A stretch of 6,421 bases of DNA from assembly GCA_027490875.1 (NCBI GenBank), contig JAIXXE010000102.1, positions 1 through 6,421 on the forward strand, in the 5' to 3' direction. Position numbers and translations under genes: made by a program. This document shows positions 1 through 5,922 of the stretch, in pieces (the stretch's first letter is position 1; each line of letters opens with the position of its first letter). This DNA comes from Alphaproteobacteria bacterium. GTDB lineage: Bacteria > Pseudomonadota > Alphaproteobacteria > UBA2136 > UBA6156. Under the pieces are notes generated by a model. It made no database searches. It was given only the letters and a program-made list of their open reading frames with translations, and had not been told where the DNA came from.

Positions 1-3
1 ACC

Positions 4-387
4 ATGAGCCAGAATCCCTTCGCCCCCAAAACCCCGTTGCCACCTGCAGCGGCGGCAGCTGTGGCGCCAAGCAGGCCTACCAACCCAACCTCTACCCCCC
101 ATGTACCTGCCGCCAACCCTACGGCCACCCAAATTGGGCCCGCAGCGGTGGCGCGGCCCATCAACCCCAATTCTCCCTTTGCCCCTAGGCCTGCAGCACC
201 ACCACGGCCGGCCGTCTCGCTAACCTCAGCCATTCAGGCGGCGCCTAAGCCCACCACGCCGGTTGCCGCCAAACCGCCTGTTGCACCCCCGTTGGCTGGC
301 GTTGGCACGGCCTCCCCTAAACCAGCGACAGCGCCGATGGCTACAGTCCCAACCGTTGGTTCTACTGCAAACGGTGTCACTCGCCCA
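4..387 (+). other. Region encoding the low-complexity Pro/Ala-rich tail of CheR
   Basis: The first 128 codons encode mostly Pro, Ala, Thr, Val and Asn with very few charged residues and no acidic ones. A short motif recurs: NPFAPK at residues 4-9 and NSPFAPR at 56-62. No signal peptide or membrane segment is visible. It probably forms a flexible cytoplasmic linker or tether; that role is inference. Confidence 0.7.
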
Positions 388-1251
388 ACCTTAACGCCTG
401 CCCAATTCAGCTTCTTCGAAAAACTGATCTACGAGCTTTCCGGCATGCGTTTTGAAGTGAACAAAAGCTACTTTCTGGCCAGCAAGATAGACCTGCGCGT
501 ACAGGCCCTTGGGTTAGCAAACATCGAGGCCTATACCGCCTACCTCAATACCCCCAATGGCCGTACCGAATACGGCTACCTCATCGATGAAATCAGCATC
601 AACGAGACCTTCTTCTACCGCCATGAGCCGCAGTTGCAGGCGTTTAGGGATAGTATTCTCGTACCCCACGCCCAGGCACGCCGAACCCAGGGGCAAAAAA
701 CGCTCCGGATGTGGAGCGCGGCCAGCAGCACTGGCGACGAACTTTATACACTGGCCCTGATGCTGCGCGATGCTGGGCTGTGGGGTAAGGATTTAACCTG
801 GGACATGGTCGGCACCGACATTTGCCACGATGCACTGGAAAAGGCCCGTGCAGGCATCTATCGCCGCTACAATGTGCGCAATATCCCCCCAGCCTTGCTG
901 CAAAACTACTTTGCCCACGACCCAAACGGCCCCACCGGCGAAACTTGGCAAATCAAGCCCGAAGTCCGCAGCAGCTGCCGCTTTCAGGAAGGTAACCTGA
1001 TGGACGGCGCACGCTGCACGGCGCTAGGCAAGTTCGATGTTATTTTCTGCCGCAATGTGCTGATTTATTTTGATGAACCGAGCAAGGAAAAGGCCGTCAT
1101 CAATCTGGCCAACAACCTGTACGATGACGGCTACGTGCTGCTCGGCCACAGCGAGAATATCTATAGCCAGCGGCATATTCTGCGCCCCGTGAAGGAATTG
1201 GGCGCCGCCATTGCCTACCAAAAGGCTCCGCCGGGCACGCCCAAGCTGTAG
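4..1251 (+). CDS. cheR: CheR-type protein-glutamate O-methyltransferase with long Pro/Ala-rich N-terminal tail
   Basis: Transfers a methyl group from S-adenosylmethionine to glutamates of chemoreceptors, in the cytoplasm, opposing CheB in adaptation. Residues 1 to about 128 are Pro/Ala/Thr-rich and look disordered. The CheR N-terminal helical domain spans about 130-190. The Rossmann methyltransferase domain follows, with NETFFYR (200-206), the AdoMet loop WSAASSTGDELY (237-248), GTDI (270-273, Asp272), the Y-rich segment after ARAGIYRRYN, and FCRNVLIYFDE (348-358). The AdoMet loop reads G-D-E-L-Y where most relatives have G-E-E-P-Y, a mild change. Family members are commonly 270-290 aa; the excess over that in these 415 aa is mainly the tail. 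The ATG at 4 is the first visible start, but only three bases lie upstream and that codon is open, so the true start could be earlier. No other che gene is in view, so the partner receptor array is unknown. The C-terminus carries no recognisable receptor-like pentapeptide. Confidence 0.93.
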   Translation: MSQNPFAPKTPLPPAAAAAVAPSRPTNPTSTPHVPAANPTATQIGPAAVARPINPNSPFAPRPAAPPRPAVSLTSAIQAAPKPTTPVAAKPPVAPPLAGVGTASPKPATAPMATVPTVGSTANGVTRPTLTPAQFSFFEKLIYELSGMRFEVNKSYFLASKIDLRVQALGLANIEAYTAYLNTPNGRTEYGYLIDEISINETFFYRHEPQLQAFRDSILVPHAQARRTQGQKTLRMWSAASSTGDELYTLALMLRDAGLWGKDLTWDMVGTDICHDALEKARAGIYRRYNVRNIPPALLQNYFAHDPNGPTGETWQIKPEVRSSCRFQEGNLMDGARCTALGKFDVIFCRNVLIYFDEPSKEKAVINLANNLYDDGYVLLGHSENIYSQRHILRPVKELGAAIAYQKAPPGTPKL

Positions 1252-1262
1252 CCCAAGCTTAA
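1239..1262 (+). repeat. Imperfect 12-bp tandem duplication across the cheR stop codon
   Basis: GCCCAAGCTGTA (1239-1250) is followed at once by GCCCAAGCTTAA (1251-1262), matching at 10 of 12 positions. The first copy encodes the last residues of CheR; the second starts with the final base of the TAG stop. It looks like a small slippage duplication. Confidence 0.5.
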
Positions 1263-1304
1263 GCAGGTCTTTTTCCTTTTTGCTTTTTGCCATTTCCTTG
1301 CTAT

Positions 1305-1310
1305 AGAAGG
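1305..1310 (+). promoter_or_regulatory. Purine-rich ribosome binding site of nrnC
   Basis: AGAAGG lies two bases before the ATG at 1313. The spacing is shorter than usual, but this is the only Shine-Dalgarno-like sequence there. The next in-frame ATG, at 1382, would delete the start of the exonuclease fold. Confidence 0.4.
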
Positions 1311-1312
1311 CT

Positions 1313-1951
1313 ATGGATTCTACCCCCACCATTACGCTGCTGCACGATGACCTCCCCGCCAACCTAAGCTTTCCCAACGGAATGGTGGCCATCGATACCA
1401 AAACCACCGGCCTTTCCTTGGTGACCGATAAACTCTGTCTGGTGCAGGTGGGCGATGGGGTAGGCAATGTCTGGTTGGTGAAATTTAACCCCGCCACCGC
1501 CAGTTATGCCGCGCCCAACTTGCGCGCGGTGCTGGAAAATCCGCGCCTGACCAAGCTCTTTCACTTTGCCCGCTTCGATTTGGCGATGCTGCAAAAACAC
1601 CTGAACATGGCCGACATTGGGCCAGTGTTCTGCACCAAAATTGCGAGCAAACTGGTGCGGCCACAGGCCAGTAAACACAATCTGCGCACATTGGTGGCCG
1701 ACTATGCCAACGTGATGCTGGATAAGACCGAACAGATGAGCGACTGGGCCGCACCCACCCTCAGCCCCAGCCAACAGGCCTATGCCGCCAGCGATGTTTT
1801 GTACTTACACACGCTTGCCGCCCGCCTAAGCGAGGCCTTGACCGAGGCTAATCTGAACCATGCTTACGACCAGACCATTCGGTTCTTGCACACGCGGGTG
1901 ACGCTGGATTTAAATGGCCATCCTGAAGGCGACCTGTTGGCCCACCACTAA
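1313..1951 (+). CDS. nrnC: NrnC-like DEDDy 3'-5' exoribonuclease (short RNase D family) with altered ExoI motif
   Basis: NrnC is the alphaproteobacterial nanoRNase, a cytoplasmic 3'-5' exonuclease that clears dinucleotides and short oligoribonucleotides where Orn is absent. The 212 aa match its short form (about 206 aa), which lacks the HRDC domains of enterobacterial RNase D. Visible features are ExoI AIDTKTTGL (26-34), the RLCVVQ-like DKLCLVQVGDG (39-49), ExoII FHFARFDLA (83-91, Asp89), FCTKIASKLVR (106-116), SDWAAPTLS (143-151), ExoIII YAASDVLYLH (157-166, Tyr157 and Asp161), and a C-terminal LDLNG..E.DLLAH close to the NrnC ending. Oddity: the second metal-binding acid of ExoI, Glu in the family, is Lys30 (codon AAA at 1400-1402), so activity is doubtful unless another residue compensates. 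The gene sits 61 bases after cheR and 21 before kdsD, probably heading the LPS operon. A catalytically weak or nucleic-acid-binding relative is the alternative reading. Confidence 0.85.
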   Translation: MDSTPTITLLHDDLPANLSFPNGMVAIDTKTTGLSLVTDKLCLVQVGDGVGNVWLVKFNPATASYAAPNLRAVLENPRLTKLFHFARFDLAMLQKHLNMADIGPVFCTKIASKLVRPQASKHNLRTLVADYANVMLDKTEQMSDWAAPTLSPSQQAYAASDVLYLHTLAARLSEALTEANLNHAYDQTIRFLHTRVTLDLNGHPEGDLLAHH

Positions 1952-1972
1952 ACAACGGCCTACACTTTGCCT

Positions 1973-2920
1973 ATGCACCCTTCTATTGCCACCATTCGTA
2001 CCGAAGCTGCCGCGTTGGAAACCTTGGCCAGTGCGCTGGAACACGACCCAGCCCTGCCCGCCGCGCTTACGCTGCTTTCTGCCTGCAAAGGCCGGGTGAT
2101 TGTAACCGGCGTTGGCAAGAGCGGGCATATTGCTGGCAAAATTGCCGCCACGCTGGCCAGCACTGGTACGCCAAGCCTGTTTGTACACCCCACCGAAGCC
2201 CTGCACGGCGACTTGGGCATGATTACCAAAGGCGACGTCATCATCGCGCTTTCCCATAGTGGCGAAAGCAAGGAACTAAGCGCCATACTGGCCTACGCAG
2301 GGCGTTTTACCATTCCGGTCGTGGCCCTGACTGGTAAGCCGCGCAGCAGCCTCGGCAAAGCGGCAACCGTGGTGCTGAATACCCGCGTGGAGCGCGAGGC
2401 CTGCCCGCTAAACTTGGCCCCCACCACCAGCACCACCGCCACGCTGGCCCTGGCCGACGGCCTCGCCGTAGCCCTGATGCAGCAACGCGGCTTTGGGAAA
2501 GAAGATTTCGCCGCCTTCCATCCGGGGGGGAAACTCGGGGCCCAGCTGCTGCGCATTACCGAAGTGATGCAAACCGAAGACTTGCCGCTGCTGCCGCTGC
2601 AAACCCCGATGAGTGAGGTACTGATTACCCTCACCCGCCGTAACGTCGGCTGCGTTGGGGCAACCGATGAAACGGGCCGCTTGGTGGGTATTTTCACCGA
2701 CGGCGACCTGAAGCGCCGCCTGACACCCGACCTGTTGCAAAAAACCTTGCGCGACGTCATGACGCCCAACCCCAAAACCATCGGCGCCACACCCTTGGCC
2801 GTACAGGCCGCGAGCCACATGGCCGAGCAAAACGTCACCTGCCTGTGGGTGGTGAACGACCAACACCAAGCCAAAGGGCTGCTGCGGTTGCAAGACTTGC
2901 TCGTGCGCGGGGTTGTATAG
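1973..2920 (+). CDS. kdsD: Arabinose-5-phosphate isomerase, KdsD/KpsF family
   Basis: Interconverts D-ribulose 5-phosphate and D-arabinose 5-phosphate, the first step of KDO synthesis for the LPS inner core, in the cytoplasm. The 315 aa compare with 328 in E. coli. The SIS sugar-phosphate isomerase domain covers about residues 35-170, with GVGKSGHIAGKIAATLAS (46-63), HPTEALHGDLG (72-82), the phosphate loop SHSGES (94-99) and APTTSTTATLALADG (149-163). The catalytic-histidine motif FHPGGKLG is at 182-189. Two CBS domains follow, at about 199-250 and 261-313 (DVMTPNPKTI opens the second). I chose ATG 1973 over an in-frame TTG at 1967 because the ATG product begins like the family; neither has a clear Shine-Dalgarno, so translation may be coupled to nrnC, 21 bases upstream. 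The position before lptC supports KdsD rather than the paralogues GutQ or KpsF. Confidence 0.93.
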   Translation: MHPSIATIRTEAAALETLASALEHDPALPAALTLLSACKGRVIVTGVGKSGHIAGKIAATLASTGTPSLFVHPTEALHGDLGMITKGDVIIALSHSGESKELSAILAYAGRFTIPVVALTGKPRSSLGKAATVVLNTRVEREACPLNLAPTTSTTATLALADGLAVALMQQRGFGKEDFAAFHPGGKLGAQLLRITEVMQTEDLPLLPLQTPMSEVLITLTRRNVGCVGATDETGRLVGIFTDGDLKRRLTPDLLQKTLRDVMTPNPKTIGATPLAVQAASHMAEQNVTCLWVVNDQHQAKGLLRLQDLLVRGVV

Positions 2921-2931
2921 CCCCCCCTACC

Positions 2932-3450
2932 ATGAAGCAACTTTCGCGCCGTTACCGTTTGATGTTGCTGGGGCTGTTGGCCACAGGGCTGTTGCTGGTG
3001 CTGCTGCTCAACATCCAAGAAGCCCGCACCATTGTGGTGCAGGCCGCTCCTGCCTCTGCCCAGCACAGCCCAACCACCAGTGCCACTGTGGTAGGCATGC
3101 TCAGGGCACCCCGCTACACCGGCCAGAACGCCCAAGCGCAATGGGAACTTAAGGCCGAACAGGCCAGCCAGATTGTCAGCGGCACACTGGCCGCCAACCA
3201 AGGCACAGCCGTGCTTAATAACGTCATGGCCCACTGGCAGCCCTTGCAGGGAACGCCGCTGGAACTGCGGGCCCCCAATGCATTGTTTGACGCTCGGGCG
3301 GGCGAACTAACCCTGCCCGAGGGTCTAACCCTTAAAGGAACCACCCCCCGCCTCACCCTGACGCTGACAGCCCCCTCTGCCAACGCCAACCTGCAAAGCA
3401 ATACCTTGGCCCTGCGTGGGGGGGTTTCCGCCACGCTACAAGCGCGGTAG
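2932..3450 (+). CDS. lptC: LPS export system periplasmic protein LptC
   Basis: LptC is the bitopic inner-membrane protein that accepts LPS from the LptB2FG extractor and passes it to LptA. The 172-aa product has a short basic N-terminus (KQLSRRYR), one hydrophobic segment at about 10-27, then a periplasmic beta-rich domain of the OstA/LptC type: GMLRAPRYTG, the WELKAEQA strand, AVLNNVMAHW, LELRAPNALFDARAGELTLPEG and the closing SNTLALRGGVSATLQ. Membership rests on this architecture plus position between kdsD and lptA, because LptC sequences diverge widely. The ATG at 2932 is 11 bases after the kdsD stop. It is preceded by seven C and has no Shine-Dalgarno, so coupling to kdsD is likely. A run of seven G lies eight codons before the stop. 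Confidence 0.86.
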   Translation: MKQLSRRYRLMLLGLLATGLLLVLLLNIQEARTIVVQAAPASAQHSPTTSATVVGMLRAPRYTGQNAQAQWELKAEQASQIVSGTLAANQGTAVLNNVMAHWQPLQGTPLELRAPNALFDARAGELTLPEGLTLKGTTPRLTLTLTAPSANANLQSNTLALRGGVSATLQAR

Positions 3451-3451
3451 G

Positions 3452-3952
3452 ATGCAATTCTCGATGCAACGCTCATTCTTCCTGTTGATGCTGCTGGCGG
3501 CCGTAACCACGGCAACCGCACCAGCTTTGGCCCAGAGCTTGTCCCCGAACTTGTCAGTACCCATCACCATTACCGCCCAACAGCTGGATGTAGCCTACGC
3601 CACCGGCGACGCCCGTTTTACCGGCGAGGTTAAGGTCACGCAGGGGGCCCTAACCTTACAGGCCAACACACTGCTGGCCCGCTACACCGCAACCGGCCCG
3701 GGGGTTCTTACCGCCACAGGGTCGGTCATAATTTCCCGCAAGGAAGGCGCGGTGACGGAAACGGCGCGCGGCGATACCGCCACGTTTACCCCTGCCGACA
3801 ATACGCTGGTGCTGACGGGGACGTCGGTCACGCTCAGTCGTGGGCCTAGCCTGCTGAAAGGCGACAAGCTGGTGTACAACCTTGCCACCCAGCAGGCCCG
3901 CATGACCAACCAAGGCGGGCCCGTGCAGGCCACCTTTCAGGCGCAACAGTAA
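3452..3952 (+). CDS. lptA: LPS transport periplasmic bridge protein LptA
   Basis: LptA polymerises or bridges head to tail with LptC and LptD to carry LPS across the periplasm. The 166-aa product starts with a signal peptide: basic start, hydrophobic core FFLLMLLAAV and an AlaLeuAla cleavage site after about residue 27. An OstA/LptA beta-jellyroll domain follows (about 35-155): ITITAQQLDVAYATGDARF, GEVKVTQGALTLQANTLLARY, GVLTATGSVIISR, DTATFTPADNTLVLTG and LLKGDKLVYNL. The ATG at 3452 starts one base after the lptC stop (TAG-G-ATG), typical of coupled translation. A second in-frame ATG at 3464 has AGGA eleven bases upstream and would also leave a good signal peptide, so the start is uncertain by four codons. 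lptB follows after ten bases. Confidence 0.92.
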   Translation: MQFSMQRSFFLLMLLAAVTTATAPALAQSLSPNLSVPITITAQQLDVAYATGDARFTGEVKVTQGALTLQANTLLARYTATGPGVLTATGSVIISRKEGAVTETARGDTATFTPADNTLVLTGTSVTLSRGPSLLKGDKLVYNLATQQARMTNQGGPVQATFQAQQ

Positions 3953-3962
3953 AGCCCTCGTC

Positions 3963-4685
3963 ATGACCCTCATTGCCCAACATTTGCAGCGTAGCGTTGG
4001 CACGCGGCAAATCCTCAACAACGTCTCGCTGGCGGTTGAACGCGGCACTGTGGTGGCCCTGCTTGGGCCCAATGGCGCCGGGAAGACCAGTGCCTTTCAG
4101 GCCATTATTGGGCTGACCAAGTTAAACGATGGCCAGATTACGCTGGACGGCACCGACCTCACCCCCATGGCCATGTACAAACGCGCCCGCAAGGGTTTGG
4201 GGTATTTGCCCCAAGAGGCCAGCATTTTCAGGGGCATGACGGTGCAGCAGAACCTCGATGCCGTACTGGAAATGGTCTGCCCCACCCATGCCGCACTCGA
4301 AGCCCGACGGGCCGAATTGCTCGCCGAGTTTGGCCTCGAAAAAATTCGGTTTAGCCCTGCACCCGCTCTGTCGGGGGGCGAGCGTCGCCGCGTGGAAATT
4401 GCGCGCGCCTTGGCCACCAACCCAAGTTTTCTGTTGCTCGATGAACCCTTTGCGGGCGTTGACCCACTGGCCATTGCCGACGTAAAAACCCTGATTATGC
4501 ACCTTAAAAAGCGGGGCATGGGCATCCTGATTACCGACCATAACGTACGGGAAACACTAGCGATTGTGGATAACGCCTTCATCATGGCCGAAGGCCGCGT
4601 GATTGCCAGCGGCACGCCTGCCCAAATTGCCGCCAATGCCGATGTAAAACGGGTCTATCTCGGGGCCGATTTTAAACTGACTTAA
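3963..4685 (+). CDS. lptB: LPS export ABC transporter ATP-binding protein LptB
   Basis: LptB is the cytoplasmic ATPase dimer that powers LPS extraction by LptFG. All nucleotide-binding motifs are intact in its 240 aa, a normal length: Walker A GPNGAGKT (35-42), Q-loop YLPQEASIF (81-89, Gln84), ABC signature LSGGERRRVEIARAL (136-150), Walker B FLLLDEP (156-162, Glu161), D-loop AGVDP and switch His193 in ITDHNVRE. The R-R-R-V-E signature and the VYLG ending (231-234) are typical of LptB rather than of amino-acid importers such as LivF, which share the fold. The ATG is ten bases after lptA, with no evident Shine-Dalgarno. lptF and lptG are not in view; they usually lie elsewhere in Alphaproteobacteria. 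The stop codon overlaps that of uppP on the other strand. Confidence 0.95.
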   Translation: MTLIAQHLQRSVGTRQILNNVSLAVERGTVVALLGPNGAGKTSAFQAIIGLTKLNDGQITLDGTDLTPMAMYKRARKGLGYLPQEASIFRGMTVQQNLDAVLEMVCPTHAALEARRAELLAEFGLEKIRFSPAPALSGGERRRVEIARALATNPSFLLLDEPFAGVDPLAIADVKTLIMHLKKRGMGILITDHNVRETLAIVDNAFIMAEGRVIASGTPAQIAANADVKRVYLGADFKLT

Positions 4686-5506
4686 AACCCCAGTGCCAGT
4701 AGCCCCAAGCCAAGGCTACCAACCCCAATGCGGTACCATGCAAAGGGGGTGAAGGTGCGGCGGGCCACAAACCCCACCAGCCAACGCACCACCACCAGCG
4801 CCACCACAAAGGCGGTGGCCATACCTACACCAATCAGGGCCATATCTTCTACCCGCAGTAGTGCCCGTTGCTCCCAGAGGCTCAGGCTCACAGCCCCCAC
4901 CATGGTGGGGATGGCCAGAAAGAACGAGAACTCGGTGGCAATGCGGCGGTTCACCCCCAACCACATCGCCCCCATAATGGTCGCGCCACTGCGGCTTACA
5001 CCCGGCACCATCGCCAAACATTGCAACGCGCCAATTTTAAGCGCCAAGCGCCAGTTAATCGCGTCGATGTCATACACGGTGGCGGTCGGGCGACGCCCTT
5101 GCTCGAGGTATAGAATTACCAAGCCACCCACAATCAGCATGCTGCACACCACCACCGGATTAAACAGGTACTGCGTTATTACATCATGCAGCAGCAGGCC
5201 AAGCCCCGCCGCGGGCAGAAACCCCGCCAAAATCGCCCCTGTAAAGTTACGCGCTTGGCGGCCAGCGGTGTTGTTGCCGGGCAAATCAACCACCACGCTC
5301 CACAGCTTTTGAACGTATAGCACACAGATGGCCAAAATCGCCCCAAGCTGAATCGCAATTTCAAACACCTTGCCCGGCGGGCCCTTAAAACCGAGAAAGT
5401 GCCCCGCCAACAACAGGTGGCCCGTGGATGACACCGGCAAGAACTCGGTCGCCGCTTCCAGCGTACCCAACAGCACGGCTTGGAGAAAGAGTTCGGGGCT
5501 AAGCAT
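4682..5506 (-). CDS. uppP: Undecaprenyl-diphosphatase UppP (BacA)
   Basis: An integral inner-membrane phosphatase that converts undecaprenyl diphosphate to undecaprenyl phosphate on the periplasmic side, recycling the lipid carrier for peptidoglycan and surface polysaccharides. Overproduction in other bacteria confers bacitracin resistance. The 274 aa match the usual length (273 in E. coli). Signature motifs are both present: the (E/Q)xxxE motif as E17-AAT-E21 within EFLPVSSTGHL (21-31, His30), and PGVSRSGAT (168-176, Arg172). Several hydrophobic helices are visible, e.g. about 52-67, 90-106, 118-134, 196-210, 222-246 and 258-273. It is transcribed towards lptB and the two stop codons share TTAA. 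Upstream, 49 bases separate it from trxA and contain a plausible promoter. The start has no strong Shine-Dalgarno. Confidence 0.95.
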   Translation of the reverse strand: MLSPELFLQAVLLGTLEAATEFLPVSSTGHLLLAGHFLGFKGPPGKVFEIAIQLGAILAICVLYVQKLWSVVVDLPGNNTAGRQARNFTGAILAGFLPAAGLGLLLHDVITQYLFNPVVVCSMLIVGGLVILYLEQGRRPTATVYDIDAINWRLALKIGALQCLAMVPGVSRSGATIMGAMWLGVNRRIATEFSFFLAIPTMVGAVSLSLWEQRALLRVEDMALIGVGMATAFVVALVVVRWLVGFVARRTFTPFAWYRIGVGSLGLGLLALGF

Positions 5507-5519
5507 AGGTTGCTAAACG

Positions 5520-5548
5520 TTTCTACCAATCAAACCAAGCAATTTCAA
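5520..5548 (-). promoter_or_regulatory. Candidate sigma70-type promoter for uppP
   Basis: On the minus strand, TTGAAA (5543-5548) and TAGAAA (5520-5525) are 17 bases apart, matching the housekeeping -35 (5 of 6) and -10 (4 of 6) elements with ideal spacing in the trxA-uppP gap. Transcription would start only about 7 bases before the uppP ATG, giving a very short leader. This is pattern matching only; uppP could equally be read through from trxA. Confidence 0.3.
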
Positions 5549-5555
5549 TAAAGCC

Positions 5556-5876
5556 CTACACCTGCGCCTTGAGCCATTCTTCAAGCTTTCCTTGCTCTTG
5601 CATGCCCACCAGCGTGGCCACAGGCTGACCGTTCTTGAACACAATCAGGGTTGGAATCCCGCGAATACCGTACTGCACCGGCGTTTCAAGGTTCTCATCC
5701 ACGTTCATCTTCACGACCTCAACGCCCGGCACGTTGCCTGCGGCACTTTCCAACACGGGCCCAAGGGCCTTACACGGGCCGCACCATTCGGCCCAAAAAT
5801 CCACCACCACCGGCTTGCTGCTGTTGAGCACCTGATGTTCAAAATCCTGGTCGGTCACGGCCTTAAGCATACCCAT
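5556..5876 (-). CDS. trxA: Thioredoxin 1
   Basis: A cytoplasmic disulfide reductase that passes electrons from thioredoxin reductase to targets such as ribonucleotide reductase, PAPS reductase and peroxiredoxins. The 106 aa are standard length. The redox centre is WCGPCK (31-36) after VVVDFWAE, Asp26 is the buried acid, and the cis-proline loop is GIRGIPTLIVFKNGQ (70-84, Pro75). No signal peptide is present, so it is the cytosolic type. The gene follows addA by 46 bases on the same strand, a recurrent alphaproteobacterial order. The ATG at 5876 is preceded by a good Shine-Dalgarno; a second ATG two codons inside is a minor alternative. Confidence 0.97.
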   Translation of the reverse strand: MGMLKAVTDQDFEHQVLNSSKPVVVDFWAEWCGPCKALGPVLESAAGNVPGVEVVKMNVDENLETPVQYGIRGIPTLIVFKNGQPVATLVGMQEQGKLEEWLKAQV

Positions 5877-5886
5877 CGTCGGTCAA

Positions 5887-5894
5887 CTTCCTTT
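5887..5894 (-). promoter_or_regulatory. Ribosome binding site of trxA
   Basis: AAAGGAAG on the minus strand ends ten bases before the trxA ATG. It is the clearest Shine-Dalgarno in the window and fits thioredoxin being an abundant protein. Confidence 0.6.
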
Positions 5895-5922
5895 GGTGAA
5901 TCTTCGTGCGTTGGCAGGCAAG

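Noticed and set aside
1268..1290. T-rich tract after cheR as a terminator.
   Set aside because: No GC-rich hairpin precedes it; the only nearby palindrome is GCTTAAGC, which has no loop.
1280..1307. Possible promoter TTGCTT / TATAGA before nrnC.
   Set aside because: Matches are weak (3 and 4 of 6), spacing is 16, and the start point would fall at the ATG itself, making the Shine-Dalgarno-like AGAAGG useless.
2293..3234. A 313-codon open frame on the minus strand opposite kdsD and lptC.
   Set aside because: Its product is Arg/Gln/Gly-rich with no recognisable domain, and it lies opposite two well-supported genes. Long antisense frames are expected from GC-biased codons.
4699..4719. Inverted repeat GTAGCC/GGCTAC with a 9-base loop just beyond the lptB stop, possibly a terminator.
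   Set aside because: The stem is only 6 bp, there is no T run on either strand at the right place, and it lies within the uppP coding end.
4895..4910. Perfect 16-bp palindrome CCCCACCATGGTGGGG.
   Set aside because: It falls inside uppP and encodes P-T-M-V-G, a conserved stretch of the protein, so coding constraint explains it. It is far from any promoter.
4728..5312. A 194-codon plus-strand frame opposite uppP.
   Set aside because: Its product is rich in Thr/Arg/Pro with no family features, and uppP on the other strand has all its motifs.
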